A stretch of 64,000 bases of DNA from Acanthosepion esculentum (GCA_964036315.1 OZ038495.1:25861190-25925189), one strand, 5' to 3'. Counted from the stretch's first letter, positions 34,347-47,165 are shown. A program made the numbers and translations. The notes: generated by a model not told the origin, from the letters alone.

Positions 34347-36060
34347 ATTTACATAAGATTTTAATTTATAAGACATTTTTTAAACAGTCACTCACTGAAT
34401 CTCAATTCTTAACAGCAAAGGCAAATAACAAATTTAAAAATCTCTTAAAAATACAGTATTTATCTTTTGTATTGGTTAAATTACTAAAATTTTGTAAAAA
34501 TAATACTTGTTTTTGCTTAAAACATGTTGAAAATAACGTTTGACACAGTGACCCAGTAGCCTTTTAATGTAAACACTCCAAAATGGTATTAAACTTACAT
34601 TTTTTTCAATTCTGAAAACACATTTTCATCTAATAGAAAATCCCTTATTGGAAAAGTTTCACAATTGCAATGAAAAATTAAAAGTACATTTTTTAAAAAC
34701 AAATAAGATATTCAATGTAGATTTTTTTTTTTTTTTTTTTTTTAATCAAATATGAAAAATATTTTAAATTATGCAAGTAACAACTCTCAAGGAAAATATC
34801 TTTTGAGTTTTAAATTATTTCTTGGTAAGGTTCATGAGGAACTTTGAGCATATTCAGAGTTGAATTTGAATATTTTTTTTTACTTTTTTTTTTTTTTTAC
34901 TCTAGTAACCTTTTGAGGTATTTTTCCTTTTGTGTAAAATATTTTCTCAAGTACCCTTAAAATTTTAAAATATAGATAATTATATTTGGAACTTAGGATG
35001 GAAACGACAAAAAAAAAGTTCACCTACATCACTTCACCATCAATCAAACTCAAGCATGCTCAAGCGCAACCAGACTAGAGCTTAGCTGTAAGCAAAATGA
35101 GCAACTGAGTGGCAATCAGCTCTTGGCATTTCAAGAAAAGCATGAGAAACATCTGTGCCAAGGACACAAGCAAGAAGACATATTTCTCCTTAAACTTCAT
35201 GTACAGAAAAGGATTGCTAAAAATGAGAGGCAAAAGATGATAAAAGTATGTCAAGGTGTTAAACAAATTTCTAAGTTTTGTAGTCATTACTGTCCTGTTT
35301 TTGAAGAGTTGAAAATTTCATAATTTTCCAAAATAAGATATATATTACAAAAAGTATTGACATTAAAATAAAAACAGCTGTTTTGTTGAATTCCTCATGT
35401 GAAAATTGGTAAAGTTTCAGGCATATACCTCCAATGGATACTTTTTTATGGCAAGTTTAGTATGGTATATTTTTGCCTTACTGCCAAATTGTATTTCTGG
35501 CTGTTTTTATGTGGTGTAAATATATTTTCTTATATTGAAGTACAACTGAAAAAAAAATTAGCTTCCTCTCTGTTATGCTGTGAAATATAGGAAAACGTTG
35601 CAAGGCATTAACTGTTGAAATAAAACTCATATGATCAATCAAATTTGCCCTTTTGTGTCATATTTTTATGATTTTGAGAACACAATTTTTTCTAATGTAT
35701 AGGCTGGTTTGATCTAAGAATTATTTTTTCCATTAGCTTTATCTATTGCTTCAAGACAACCTATATGACAGTAGATCTATAATTATTTTGTACTTGTTTG
35801 AAACATGCATCTTCATTTACACTGTTAAAATTGGCTTTTTGTCCAATAGCACAAGATGAAAATTTTCATAAGTTTCTATGAACTTTGAATCATAACTTTA
35901 TTGCTAATTGGGTTACCAAGATAAATTTGGTACTTTGTTTTTTTGGGTTTTTTTTTCAAGATCTCTATGCTGGTATTAAAGGTTTTTAGATATATTGAAA
36001 ATGGAATTTTAGCTTGTGATACCTAATCTTAGTGGCTTTGATTGGGGTGAAATAATCTAA
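34225..36060 (+). repeat. Unidentified dispersed repeat B, copy 1
   Basis: Collinear with 44815-47165 and, in its second half, with 55970-56850. Shared blocks include ATTTGAAAGATAACAGCCTA before a long internal A-run. Further on are AAACAAATTTCTAAGTTTTG, TAGTCATTACTGTCC and CTCCAATGGATACTTTTTTA. A short coding-like remnant, EKHEKHLCQGHKQEDIFLLK plus HVQKRIAKNERQ (35138-35235), recurs in copy 2 as a related, broken frame. I cannot name the class. The intermediate ~350 bp present in copy 2 is missing here. Confidence 0.75.
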
Positions 36061-36466
36061 AAAAAAAAAACCTTTCATGCTGCCCATTTCCAAAGTTGAA
36101 AAATATTGTCTACCTTTGCAAATGACATAAATACAACTTATTGTAGAATTTGGATTTCTTAGAGAGTGCTAAACATTCTCTATAAAAAAAAAAAATTTGA
36201 TGTTTGGTTATTTGGTCAGATTTTGGGAAGTGAGTCAGGTAAAGCATTTTTCAGTATCCATCTTATGTTAGGCTTATATTTGTCAATGAAAACTTGTCTA
36301 TAACAAGATTTAATTATGTCCAATTTTGCTTTTTATTCTTTGGCATCTAATCTCTGGAGTGTCTGTAGTTTGGTTAAGATGAATTCTCTATTTTAAATGT
36401 ATGGAAAATAGCGATGATGTTTTAATGCTAATGATCTGAAAAGAGAGGTTGGAACATCATCTAAAG
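36061..36466. other. AT-rich spacer
   Basis: No feature recognised; poly-A runs at 36059-36070 and 36184-36195. Confidence 0.5.
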
Positions 36467-37220
36467 CAGGGGTTGGGCACACTTTTTTTGTAAGCGGGCC
36501 AAAATTCGTTTTTTATCGCGATGCGTGGGTCGGATATCTTGAAAATGTGTATTGTACAGCGACCAGGAAAAAACAAACGTTTAATAAGTTCATTAATTTT
36601 ACTTATACATTATAAAACAACTCCAGCAAGACTTTTAATTAGAGACGGCAGTCGGGAATTTCCATATTTTTATATAGAAATTCATTTAACAAAATAAAAT
36701 TAAGTAAATATTTTACTATTTTAAACTTCATTTAAAGAAATTTGCATCCAAATTGGTTCTCTCATTTATTTAAAATATTGCTATTTTTTATATAAAAATA
36801 TTTGAATGTTTTTAAAGCATCGTTTTCATTAAAATGACAAAGTAAAAAAATTGTTTGAAAAAGTTCATAAAATAAACAAAAATAAAATATAGAAAAAATA
36901 CAATTAAAATATTTTTGGTGTTTTAAGGCGCAAAAACATATTTAGAAAGTTTCCTTGTGTTTGAATGAAATAATGTCATTTTAATAAATGAATAATATTT
37001 TTTGTTTAAAAGGTGATCAAAGTACGTTTAAGTACATTTATGATTTTTTGTTTAATTAAATAATGTTTTTGAGAATTTTTTTAGGTTTTTTCCAAATATA
37101 ATTAATTCGGAAAATTTCCAACATATTCTCTTTTAGAGAATGAAAATTTTTGAGAAATATGGCATCCCTTTTGGCGGGCCAGACAAAAACGAGTCGCGGG
37201 CTGTAGTGTGCCCACCCCTG
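36467..37220. mobile_element. hAT-type non-autonomous element (754 bp)
   Basis: The left end CAGGGGTTGGGCACACTTTT and the inverted right end CAGGGGTGGGCACACTACAG form the terminal repeat. GCGGGCC lies just inside both ends. The flanks are an identical 8-bp duplication, ATCTAAAG, at 36459-36466 and 37221-37228. The interior is very AT-rich without a coding frame, so it depends on a transposase in trans. The perfect duplication suggests a younger insertion than the hAT copy at 22.5 kb. Confidence 0.9.
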
Positions 37221-37228
37221 ATCTAAAG

Positions 37229-38030
37229 GTTAAATTTACTCTTTAAATATTAAGCTTCTTTAAGCAATACTAAAGATTAAAGAAGATCAGACTTAATGTT
37301 TTGTTGCTCAATGCTTAAAAAGATGTTCATTAATATGAATTTACTTTGTATGTACATAGACTACAGTTAAACCTATTTACTAATTGAAACTGATGAAAAA
37401 TTAGATAAACTTACATGCAATTGATATGCAGATTTAGTTGAGTAAAAAAAAAAAAATAATGTATACATTGGAATTCTAGCAGACGTTTTCACTGACTTAT
37501 ACAGTTGTTTCATAGCATGGTAGGGATATGAAGATGGCAGTAACATGCCTATCAATAAATGAACATGTGATACACAGTGATTAAAACAGTTTTAGCTGAT
37601 ATAATATATTCCTTAAACATGGAAAGCAGAATGGGGACAAGGTTGTCATGGATTGAATGAAGGGTTCAGTTCAAAATTCCAAGGTTAGAGAGCATGACTA
37701 CAGACACATGAAGAAGGCTGGAGGGTACAATGACCAAAACATGAGTCTAATGACCAAGATGATCATGCAGGGTTAAATAGCAGATCATATAATAATAGCA
37801 AGTAAATTTTAAAATTTACTCCTTTTCAAATATTTAATATTATAAACGAAATTGTGTAGATGGAAGTTTTTATAGCACTGTTCAAAATTTGATGTACTCA
37901 AAAATATTGAAACATTTAAAGTTTTTGTCCATGCAAAATATTTAATACTAACTTATAAGCTATATGAAGAGTTGCTGCAAATTTATCGGTCTGACTCACT
38001 TCTCAAAATTTGACCAAATGACCATGTATC
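37229..38030. other. AT-rich sequence, nothing recognised
   Basis: No gene or structured repeat identified. Confidence 0.4.
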
Positions 38031-38031
38031 C

Positions 38032-38110
38032 TTATATATATATATATATATATAATCACCAGTTACTTACCATCCCCCTGAAGAAGTACAATCATAGTAT
38101 TGAAACATGA
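38032..38110 (+). repeat. (AT)n followed by a hammerhead-like hairpin motif
   Basis: After an AT run (38032-38054), CTGAAGA (38078-38084) is followed by a stem AGTAC/GTATT with a 7-nt loop and then GAAAC (38102-38106). CTGANGA plus a short hairpin plus GAAA is the hammerhead-ribozyme core order, known from Penelope-like and other retroelements. The other two stems are not evident, so activity is doubtful. See also 42008-42064. Confidence 0.3.
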
Positions 38111-38265
38111 AAACTTTTGTGTAGCAATTACAACATGTTTTTATTATAATTTATTTATTATAAAAATAATATATTGCTCTACTTTGTATTGTGCACTTTT
38201 TTAAAAGTAAATGCTACAAACAGTGGAATTTTTACTCCATCTGTTCTTTTTCTCATTTGGAGATT

Positions 38266-38290
38266 ATATATATATATATATATATATATA
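38266..38290. repeat. (AT)n microsatellite
   Basis: About 25 bp of TA dinucleotides, followed by a short AG run. Confidence 0.95.
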
Positions 38291-38639
38291 AGAGAGAGAA
38301 AATTTTCAGCATCCTCTTGTATGTCTTTGGAGCCTAATAGCTTTTCATGGCTATAATAGCATTGGAAGAAATCTCAGCTTGGAGACAACACTTCTGATGA
38401 TTGAATTCTGATGTTCTTGCTAATAGCTGATCCTACTTCGCATCTCTTTCTCGTATGGTTGATTTGATTTTGGTATATGATGATGGGTTCCAGATGTCAA
38501 CCAATGTTTATACATGTAGCCTACACAAGGGTAGTTGTAATCAATCTCAATTACACTACAGGACAATGATTTTTAATGAAGTCTATAATTTCACTTTCAG
38601 TGCACTGTTTACTGGTTGAGAACATTTGTGGATCAAATT

Positions 38640-39333
38640 TGATTTAAGCTTCTTTTAATTACTATTCATGAGTTCCACAAGCAAAGTGTGAGAGAAGAAA
38701 CTTTTAGCACAGAACTTGTCATTACATCTAGCTGTTTGGCAACAAGACCTCATCATTTTACAGTTCAATCTATTACTGTACTTAAATTCATAAAGTCTAG
38801 GTACCATAAAGGAAAGTTCATTAGAATAATTACCATGAAAGTATAACCTTAACATTGTGGACTCTTTTATCAAATATATAGCATATACTCCAGACCAGAT
38901 GTGGCAGCAGTATTCAGAGCAAGGATAAATGGTAGACATAAATATGTAAAAGATTCTGGCAAAAAAATAAATGTCTAGTATGACACAGTGAATCAAATTT
39001 TCTAGAAGCAGACCTAGCAATTAAATATAATTTTTCTACTTAATCTCAGTAGAAAATATTAGCCTGAGAAGACGCAATGTGTCACTCTCCTAGGGATTAG
39101 CATCAGATGCTGATGGAAGATAAAAAGGGTTCTCTTGGATAAGTAAAAGAGAGCACTTTCATTTTGGAGGTGTTAAAACTAACAAGCCATTCCTTGCCCA
39201 AATTAACAACAGATTGTAGGTCATTTTTGAGATCAGCTGCCAATTTGACCGAATCAAACCAATCAGACTTGCTATTAAGGCAGGTATAAATAGTTGGCAT
39301 TACCATAGATATGGAGTTGAGAACTGATGGCAT
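38640..39333 (-). pseudogene. LINE (Jockey/CR1-like) polymerase C-terminal relic, antisense
   Basis: Read on the minus strand from 39333: CLNSKSDWFDSVKLAADLKN, then DLQSVVNLGKEWLVSFNTSK, then MKVLSFTYPREPFLSSISI. This is the post-YADD region of the reverse transcriptase. Following frames give YPCSEYCCHIWSGVYA, then LYFHGNYSNELSFMVPRLYE and KSFFSHT near 38680. The order and motifs match CR1/Jockey-type LINE proteins, whose extreme C-terminus is also seen at 9187-9369. At least two stops and frameshifts; the 5' polymerase core is absent. Confidence 0.8.
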
Positions 39334-40450
39334 CAGGAAGGAAATAGAAAAGTATTATAATCACAAAATCTTTTTAAAAAATGTATGCTAATACTACTAC
39401 ACTCTCAAAATATATATGGTAACCAAAGAAAAATTTCCATTAGAATGGAAAATTATAACCAGGACACCCTCTTGCAATGCTAATAACAACTGCCAATTAT
39501 TATACTTTGGAAAAAAGATTTGTATAAACTGTCTTAAAAAATCAAAATAAATTGTTAAATAAGAGAATATATTCCTCAGAAAATGCAAACATATAAACCA
39601 GCACTTACTTTTGATTATCCAAGCACTTACTGGAATAAAAATATTGTCATGAATTATAATCCAATAATTTTATTTGTATTATTTTTACTCGGTGATATAA
39701 AGAAATTATTCTTACATCAAACCCACCATTATTTTAAATGAATTTTACAAAACACCCTAACATATATTGAGAAAACATATCTAATAAGTTATAAATAGTC
39801 AAATCCTTTAGTGAATTCACACACACATATATAAACTGTTACTTTGGAACATGCAACTTACCACAACAAAAATGCATATTTGTTTCTATGTCTAATTTAG
39901 ACATCTCATCAGGTGGTTAACGTTGGTGGTAATAAACAATTTTATTTAAAAATACAAGTTATGAAATCTTACTTCTTTTTACATTTTTGAAAATTTTTCA
40001 TAGAGGCAAAGAAACAAATATATAAAAAATTTCCTTAAAAGGTAAAGAAAAAAGCAGATAAAAAAAAACAAAGAAAATAAGAAATCAAGAAATAGAAAGA
40101 AGAAAGAAAAGGAAAGAAGAAAATAAGACATGAGTTGTTGATACCAGTTTAGCCAATGAAGACATGTTAAGATGGAGAATTCAAATTAAATGGAAATATA
40201 ACATAAGATAAAACATATTTTAGATACATTGTAGCATTTCAAACTTTATGGCACTTTGAATGAAATCACATTTAAACAAAATTAAATATAGTATGTAAAT
40301 AAAAGACACTTTAAGAAGAAAAACCAGATACAAAACAAACCAACTACTAACCTTACATTATAAATTAGAATACAAAATAAATTTTAAATATTTATATGAC
40401 TTTCAGATATTTATTTTAAACAAAGATTACCCACTAGAATTATTAATCCA
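39334..40450. other. AT-rich sequence, nothing recognised
   Basis: A-rich plus strand with purine-rich stretch at 40070-40130. No gene identified. Confidence 0.4.
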
Positions 40451-40456
40451 ACTACA

Positions 40457-41420
40457 TTGGAGATTGGTAGAATAAGTAAAGTGATCTTAGAATGTGTCAA
40501 TCTACAAATAAAAAATCAACTTGATCTTATACAATGGAGTGGTACTCCTAAAGTGATCAATTGGTTCAAGAACATTGAAAACAAAAGAATTGTACTTTCA
40601 TCCAATTTGATATCATGGATTTTTATCCCTCTATCTCTAAAGATCTATTCCAATTAGCATTGGAATTTGCTGAAGTTAATTCAGACATTTCGAACAATGA
40701 AATTATTTTGAACTATAGAAGATCAGTTCTAATCCATGATAACGAACAGTAGATTAAAAATTCAGCTGATAACTTTGACGTAACAATAGGATCATTGGAT
40801 TCTGCAGAGTCTTCTGATTTAGTTGGATTGTTCTTATTGTACAACCTTACGTCATATGAAGATATTGATTTAAATAGTATAGGGCTCTATAGGGACGATA
40901 GTCTCATAGTTGTAAAAAATCTCTACTGGAAGTAAAGAAATTAATTCATAGAATATTTAAATCTTTTAATCTTAGTGCAATAATTGATTCCAATATCAAG
41001 TTGATTTCCTAGGCGTAACTTTTAAATTTAGTTCTCAATAATTTTCAGCCTTACATGAAAAACAATGCAAACCAGATTTATATCCACCCTAATTCAAATC
41101 ATCCAACATATTCTATCATCTGTTGAATAATATATTAACCAACACTGCTCTCACAAAGATATTCGAGAAACAAAACAGTTTATAATAAAGTTCTTAGTGA
41201 TAATGGGTACAGAAGTTTGTAGAAGATTATGGTTGTTACAGAAACATATCAGATCATATGGTATACACCTCCATTCAATCAATTAGTCCGTACAGCCTCT
41301 TTGTAGATAGTCATTTTAAAACTAAAGAATAGATCTTGAACATGTCCCTTTCCAAATCAGAAATAGTTTGCTACACATTTAAGTCTCATGACTCCCAAAT
41401 AAGAACTATTAAATAAAACA
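40457..41420 (+). pseudogene. Reverse-transcriptase relic with YRDD box (Penelope-like?)
   Basis: The start reads MEIGRISKVILECVNLQIKN with SGTPKVINWFKNIENKR. A frame shift then gives FIQFDIMDFYPSIS (about 40599-40640), which is RT motif A with its catalytic Asp. Next are [20 protein letters not shown] and [13 protein letters not shown] (about 40881-40920), the motif C box with Arg at the variable position. Then come VDFLGVTFKFSS and HEKQCKPDLYPP, with an FKSSNIFYHLLNNI segment. This order matches a family I recall in invertebrate genomes, often with a GIY-YIG C-terminus; I suspect Penelope-like elements but am unsure of the clade. Stops at several points make it inactive. Fragments may continue to 41640. 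Confidence 0.6.
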
Positions 41421-41877
41421 AGCAATAAGTTTGAATATGCCACATATAGAAGAACTTACCCCACTTCTATGATAATTTTGTTCTATTTGTAAGTTGAGAG
41501 GCATTGCTGTACTGACTCAGTATGGCAATGCGTCTCAATTTGCAAATATTGGCAAATCATTGGACTTCTTGGGTTTAGAACAAGTTCTTTACTCTTTCAA
41601 TGCATTATTCAAAATAGTTGACTAAGTCACTGTTACTTTTTATGTTTTGTGCTATTCAACAGTTTTTAAATTGTGAAATATTCCAGAATGTTTATTTTTG
41701 ATTTCTAAATGATTTATTTTAAAACAATTCCTAACATGTGATTATACTGTGTCCTTACCATAAGCTTTGTTTGTTCTTTATGATTGTTATGTTTTTGCTA
41801 TTAATACACTCTCTGTTGTTTGCATCTTAATACAAAATTTTTGTTACAGAATTCCATTAAGTAAAATGTAGTGTTTT

Positions 41878-42065
41878 TATATATATATATATATATATAA
41901 TGAAGAAATATAGTCTTAAAGTGTGCTATATTTATGGGATAAAGTGCTCAATATCAGAGATAGAGCGTGTGTAAATATAAAAGTGAACATAGAAGTCAAC
42001 ACTTAGAGGCGACAGTGTTTCATGCAAGTTGCCTGACGATTGCACTAGCATGAAACACTGTCACC

Positions 42066-42130
<65 letters not shown>
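41878..42130 (+). repeat. AT-flanked repeat with hammerhead-like hairpin
   Basis: Between AT runs at 41878-41899 and 42073-42130 lies a unit related to 53757-53835. It holds a perfect 15-bp inverted repeat (GACAGTGTTTCATGC 42011-42025 and its complement 42048-42062). Inside it, CTGACGA (42033-42039) is followed by TGC-ACTA-GCA and GAAA (42052-42055). That is a hammerhead-core order: stem III of 7 bp and stem II of 3 bp form, but stem I is weak and the base before the core does not pair. It lies ~0.5 kb downstream of the YRDD RT relic, where a Penelope-like terminal repeat would be expected. Confidence 0.4.
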
Positions 42131-42134
<4 letters not shown>

Positions 42135-42395
42135 CACATGGCTCACTGGTTAGAATGTTTGCCTTCTGACCATGAAACTGATTCAAATCTCACCATGGTG
42201 ATTTGTCAAGTAGGTGACTTGATGTTATCAGCCTGGGAAGGTGATCCCATCATGCAGTACTGTTGGAATAGGCCTGAAAACCTTGTCACAGGTTGACCTG
42301 AGCCTTTGATTTAAATTTGGTAGAAGTGTTTGGAACTATTGATGGTTATGCTAGCATGAAGTCACAAGTCATCATGACAAATGTAATACTTGAAT
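42131..42395 (+). repeat. tRNA-derived SINE, family D copy 2
   Basis: Head GGCTCACTGGTTAGAATGTT (A-box region) and ACTGATTCAAATCTC (B-box region). The body ends GCTAGCATGAAGTCACAAGT followed by CATCATGAC. It is collinear with 21078-21310, with an internal ~35-bp difference. It abuts an AT microsatellite at its 5' side. Confidence 0.75.
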
Positions 42396-42689
42396 TGTTA
42401 TTTTTATTTATAAAAATAGCTATATTTCTATTTATGTATGAATTTCTGAGATGAGGAGTCGTCATTTACATTCAGACTGATGCCTTTGTATTTGTTATGT
42501 TTTGGCTGTTTTGCCTTCTGGCTTTCTTCAGTTGTTTATCTGGGTAACCTTCAGGGAAGTTCAAACTGAACCCTTCTGTAATCAACGGAGATAGATTGCA
42601 CTCGTTTCCTTCTTGTTTAGGGTGATTTTTGTCTTTATTACTGCTCAGTTAGCAAATTTCGTTTCCACTGAGTTTGAGTCTGTACTACC

Positions 42690-42935
42690 TGGTTCAGGTG
42701 TTGAGCGCTCTATTCAGTCAGTTAAGTGCCATATGTGATACATGCTTGGGCAATCATGTATCTTTCTATACATAACTGATGAGGCAGATTTTTTCCCCGC
42801 ATTAGGTTGTCATTTCTTTCCGTGGTGGACTGGTTGCCAACCAAAGCTAAAGAACCCAGTCTGTCCTGCTTTTCAATCCATAGCTGGGGGGAGAGATGAA
42901 GTCATACCTTTCCTAAGGGTATTTGTGTGTAAGTG
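42690..42935 (-). repeat. SINE family E, head-less antisense copy
   Basis: Matches the SINE inserted in copia at 52329-52612 over its body. Shared blocks are CAGTCAGTTAAG, GATACATGCTTGG, TTTTTTCCCCGCA, AGAACCCAGTCT and TCCATAGCTGGG. The tRNA-like head present at 52540-52612 is missing here, so this copy is truncated at the SINE 5' end. It has a ~20-bp insertion near 42805. Confidence 0.7.
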
Positions 42936-44814
42936 TATACTATATCATAAAATACATGAACCAACACTTTAAGCTATTGTCCTGTAAGACAATCCTGAAT
43001 TTAGAAGTGGGTGATCTTTGAACTTAATATTTTTATTTCTTGTGTGCTGCTGTCTTTAATATTACAATCGACTTTTGCTGCTGCTTCTCTTCAATACTGA
43101 TACTGCTGTAGCTTTTACTGTTAAGCTTAGCTTTCTCTGTTGTTTATCTTTGTTTATTAATGGTTCCAATATTTTACTTATTTTTATGCTAGGCCTATTG
43201 AGGAAGCTGCCCTAGCTTAGCATATGTACTGATTTCTTTCTGACATTTGATGCTCTAGTTGTCTTTTTGTCTAGGATTTATTACTTAATCCTGCAGGGGT
43301 TGGTGATAATCCTTTATCCTTCCATATATAAGCAGCCAGGCATGATTTGTATCACCCCTGTGCCTTTGTATAGAGGGAAAATGGTGGTCACAAACACCTG
43401 TGAAAAGAACACTGGAGAATCTGATATCTGAAGCTATTACTGCCTTCTCAATAGACTTAGTGTAGAAATAAGTACTATATAGAAACCATTGATGAAGAAA
43501 GAAGCAGAAGACAGGCCAAGATTCAGTATTTTTTGAATTCTGAGTTCAACCTCAGGGACTGGGACTTGGACTCATTAGAAACTGGATTGGCAATAACTGT
43601 ACAAAAAGCGGTACAAAAAAAAAACATACCGCAAGACAAGATACTCCTAGACAAGTACAATATATCCTCATAAATTAAATAGGGTTTAGTTCTAAATTCT
43701 TTGAAAGTTACCTAAATTGACAGATACCTGAAAGAAGCCTAAATATTGGGATAACAACAATATAATCCAAATGTGTGTGTGTATAAATATATACCTCATT
43801 CTTAGGTTTATTGAAAGTTTTTCTCTACATATTTCACTCATACATAAGGAAGACTAAATTCATAATCTGAAAGTTTTTTAGGGGAAGTTTTAAATTCCTA
43901 AAAGTTGTCTCTAATTTGAGTGTTTTAATTCTAAACACTTTTAAATGTTCAATGTTTATTCTGGTTATTGGACTGATGGCTTGTTAAATCTTTTCAGTGT
44001 TAATGGAAAAGAGGGGGGGGGGGTGAAGAATTAAATATTTCCTGGAGTGGGGAACTTTTTGAGCTGGTGGAAATTTGTGCCATTTCATATTTGTATTGTA
44101 AAAATTGTGCATTACAAGTTGTGAGTATAAATGGTTCAAGCTGTATCTGAAATTTCAATATGTCATTTTTTTTTTCTTTTAATGTAAATATTTTAAGTCA
44201 ATTGATGACTTGCTTTTTGTTTTCTTTAAAAACAAAATTTTGGTTTAATTCAAAACAAACATGTAAAATATTTTTCTCATTAAAAATATTTTATAAAAAT
44301 TACAAATTTCTGTTCTGCAGTTTTTCTTTATGGCTATTATACTGCAGTAATCTAAAATACTGATTCAAATTTAAGCCAGTATGATTGAAAATCTAGTCTA
44401 AAAATTATAAATCTTATATTACTGATATTCTCTATTTTATGTAAATGCATATGAGTGTATAGCTTTATTTTCAAAAGATTTACATGGTCTTAAAAGAAAT
44501 CAAGCTTTGAAATTTGCTGCCAAATTATTTTCTTTTGCTACTTAACATTATTAAGATGTCGGTGCTAATGTTTTTGCCCTCTGCTCTTACCTATTACAGT
44601 AATCGCTTTCATTGTCGGGTTTCCTGAATTAAGTTCTTTTTAGTCAGATCTTAACAAACCATGTAATTTTAATGACATTTTAGTTTGTTTTTTGTTTTTG
44701 TTTTTTTTGTTTTTTTTTTTCCTTCCACTTAACCACTTCGCTATCTGTTTAAAGTTGTTTGTTTTCCTCTGTGTATGTGTGTGCGTGCACGTTTGAACAA
44801 TTGAAATGTCTCCT
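42936..44814. other. AT-rich sequence, nothing recognised
   Basis: G-run at 44012-44022; no gene, tRNA box or terminal repeat identified. Confidence 0.4.
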
Positions 44815-44865
44815 TTGAAGAGATCTTAATTTTGTTTTTATTTGAAAGATAACAGCCTAGAGCTA

Positions 44866-44910
<45 letters not shown>

Positions 44911-47165
44911 TACATATTTAACTTTTTCAGACATTTTTAAACATTGAGGGTTACTAACCAAATTTCCATTCTTGAACATAAATGAAAATAACAAATTTAA
45001 GAATCACTTAATACAATATTTATTATTTATTTCAAAGTAAGCTATTAAGTAAAATTAAGGAATAACTAACTTTTGTAAAAAAAAAATACTTATTTTTTAC
45101 TTAAAACATAATGAAAATAACATTTACGCACATTAACCCACGTGGTGTCATAACCACAGTAGTCTTAACTCAAAAAATGGTATTTTAAACTTAATATTTT
45201 TCAATTCTTAAAATATCTTCATTTAATAGAAAAATCCTTTTATTGGATAAATTTCAGAATTGTAATGAAAAACTACAAGTACATTTTTTAAAAATAGATA
45301 TTCACTGTAACTTTTTTGTCTGTCAAATCTGAAAGAAAATATTTTAAATTATGCAAATAACAACTCTCAATGAAAATGTTTGAGCTTAAGTTACTTTTTT
45401 GGTAAGGTTCATGACTTTCAGTATGCTCATGGATGAATTTTAATATTTTCTTTATACTCTAGTAACTTCAGGGATGTTTCTTTTATGTAAGTGTAAAAAC
45501 ATCCTCAAAGATGCTCAAGCACAACCAAAGTAGAGCTTGACTGGGAGAGAGTGGAAATCAGTTCTTTGCATTTTAAGAAAGCATGCAAAACATCTACAAC
45601 AAAGGCACAAGCAATAAGATGTACTTCTGAAGCTTCATGTACAGAAAAGGATTGCTAAAAATGAGAGGCAAGAGAATGAAAAAATGTTAAACTCTTGATG
45701 AGAAACAGAGAATCATTAATTCATCAAGCATGGTAGTCCTGTGAAGTCTATTAAAGATGAACAAGTAATGGCTTGGAAACACTGAAAGATCAACTTGAAT
45801 ATCTGAAGGTTCTCTTAGGTATCAAGATCAACAGCAGTGGAAGTAAATCTCAGCTGGAAGCTGCTCTTTGCAACTATTTGACAACAGGAAAATCAATTGA
45901 TTTATCTCCACAAAAGAAAGAATAAAAAAGGGTGATTCAGTATTTAAACAACTCTAGCAGTTGTGATGCAAACCACTTCAGGTGACCATCAGTTATGAGT
46001 ACCAAGGCCAATGGGTTGCAGTATATATGACTCTAACTTTTATATTGGCCAAGTCATTAATATTGCATCTTTATTCAATGATGTGGTAAAGATTTTAGCT
46101 CCAACAAAGAGCAGAAATGATCTTTTCTGATGACCTTTGTCAGATGATATTGCACAAGTGGAATCAACATTTTGCTTTAGGTGAAACTTTAATGTAATGC
46201 CAGTTTCAAACGATTGCTGGATATAGTGTTCCAGAATTATTAGCCATAGCGGCTTATAAAAAAATTCAATTAGAAAATTACCGTTAGGAGAGGAAGTGCA
46301 GGAGAACCATTCCCAGTGTCCAGAAAGTCTTTTTTTTTATCAGTTTAAAACTGAAAAAATACAAAGTATGTTTTCCTTTTGTAAAACAAATTTCTAAGTT
46401 TTGTAGTCATTACTGTCCTGTTTTTGATGAGTTGAAAATTACATAATTTCACAAAATAAGCCATATATATTACAAAAAGTATTGATATTACAGCAAAAGA
46501 ACTGTTTTGTTGAATTCCTCACCCCAAAATTAGTAAAGTTTCAAAGTTTTAGCCATCTACCTCCAATGGATACTTTTTTAGGACAAGTTCAGTATGATTT
46601 ACTTTTGACCTGTTTTTGCCTTAGTATCAAATTATACTTCTAACTGTTTTTTTATGTGGTGTAAATATAGGTATTTTATTGAGGTACAACTGAAAAAAGA
46701 ATAGCTTCATCTCTGTGCTATAAAGTCTAGGAAGAAGTTGCAAGGTATTAACTGTTGAAATGAAACTTACCTGATCAATCAAATATGCCATCCTGGGTCA
46801 TATTTTTATACTTTTCTTTTTGGAAAAAAAACATTTCCAAATGTTTAGGCTGGTCTGATACAAGAATTATGGATTCCATTAGCATTGTTTCTTTTACTTC
46901 AAGACTACCGATATAACATTACATTTGTAATGAATTTTAAGTTATTTGAAGCTTGCATTTTTCAGTTGTTTGATTTTTTTTTGATTTTTTTTTTTTTTTT
47001 TGTCTAATAACACATAAGAAAAGAAAAAATTTCAATTTTCATAAATTTGAATAGTCATAACACATTTGTTAATTAAGTTATTGAAATAAATTTGATGTTG
47101 TTATGATTTCTATGTCTGTATGGTTTTTAGATATATTGGAAATAAAAATTTTATAGTTTTGGGTC
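44815..47165 (+). repeat. Unidentified dispersed repeat B, copy 2 (longest)
   Basis: Collinear with 34225-36060, including an A-run at the same internal position (44872-44904). The central part (about 45540-46330) looks like a decayed protein. It reads KHEKHLQQRHKQ, then DQLEYLKVLLGIKINSSGSK followed by SQLEAALCNYLTTGKSIDLS, then YIGQVINIASLFNDVVKILA followed by PTKSRNDLF, with DDIAQVESTF. These read like one ORF with stops between. I do not recognise a catalytic domain. The tail (46380-46680) is the best-conserved block across all three copies. It could be the coding part of an uncharacterised transposon. Confidence 0.7.

Noticed and set aside
34223..34543. 106-codon open frame
   Set aside because: It runs through a ~33-base A homopolymer inside repeat B, giving a poly-lysine stretch; copy 2 does not preserve the frame.
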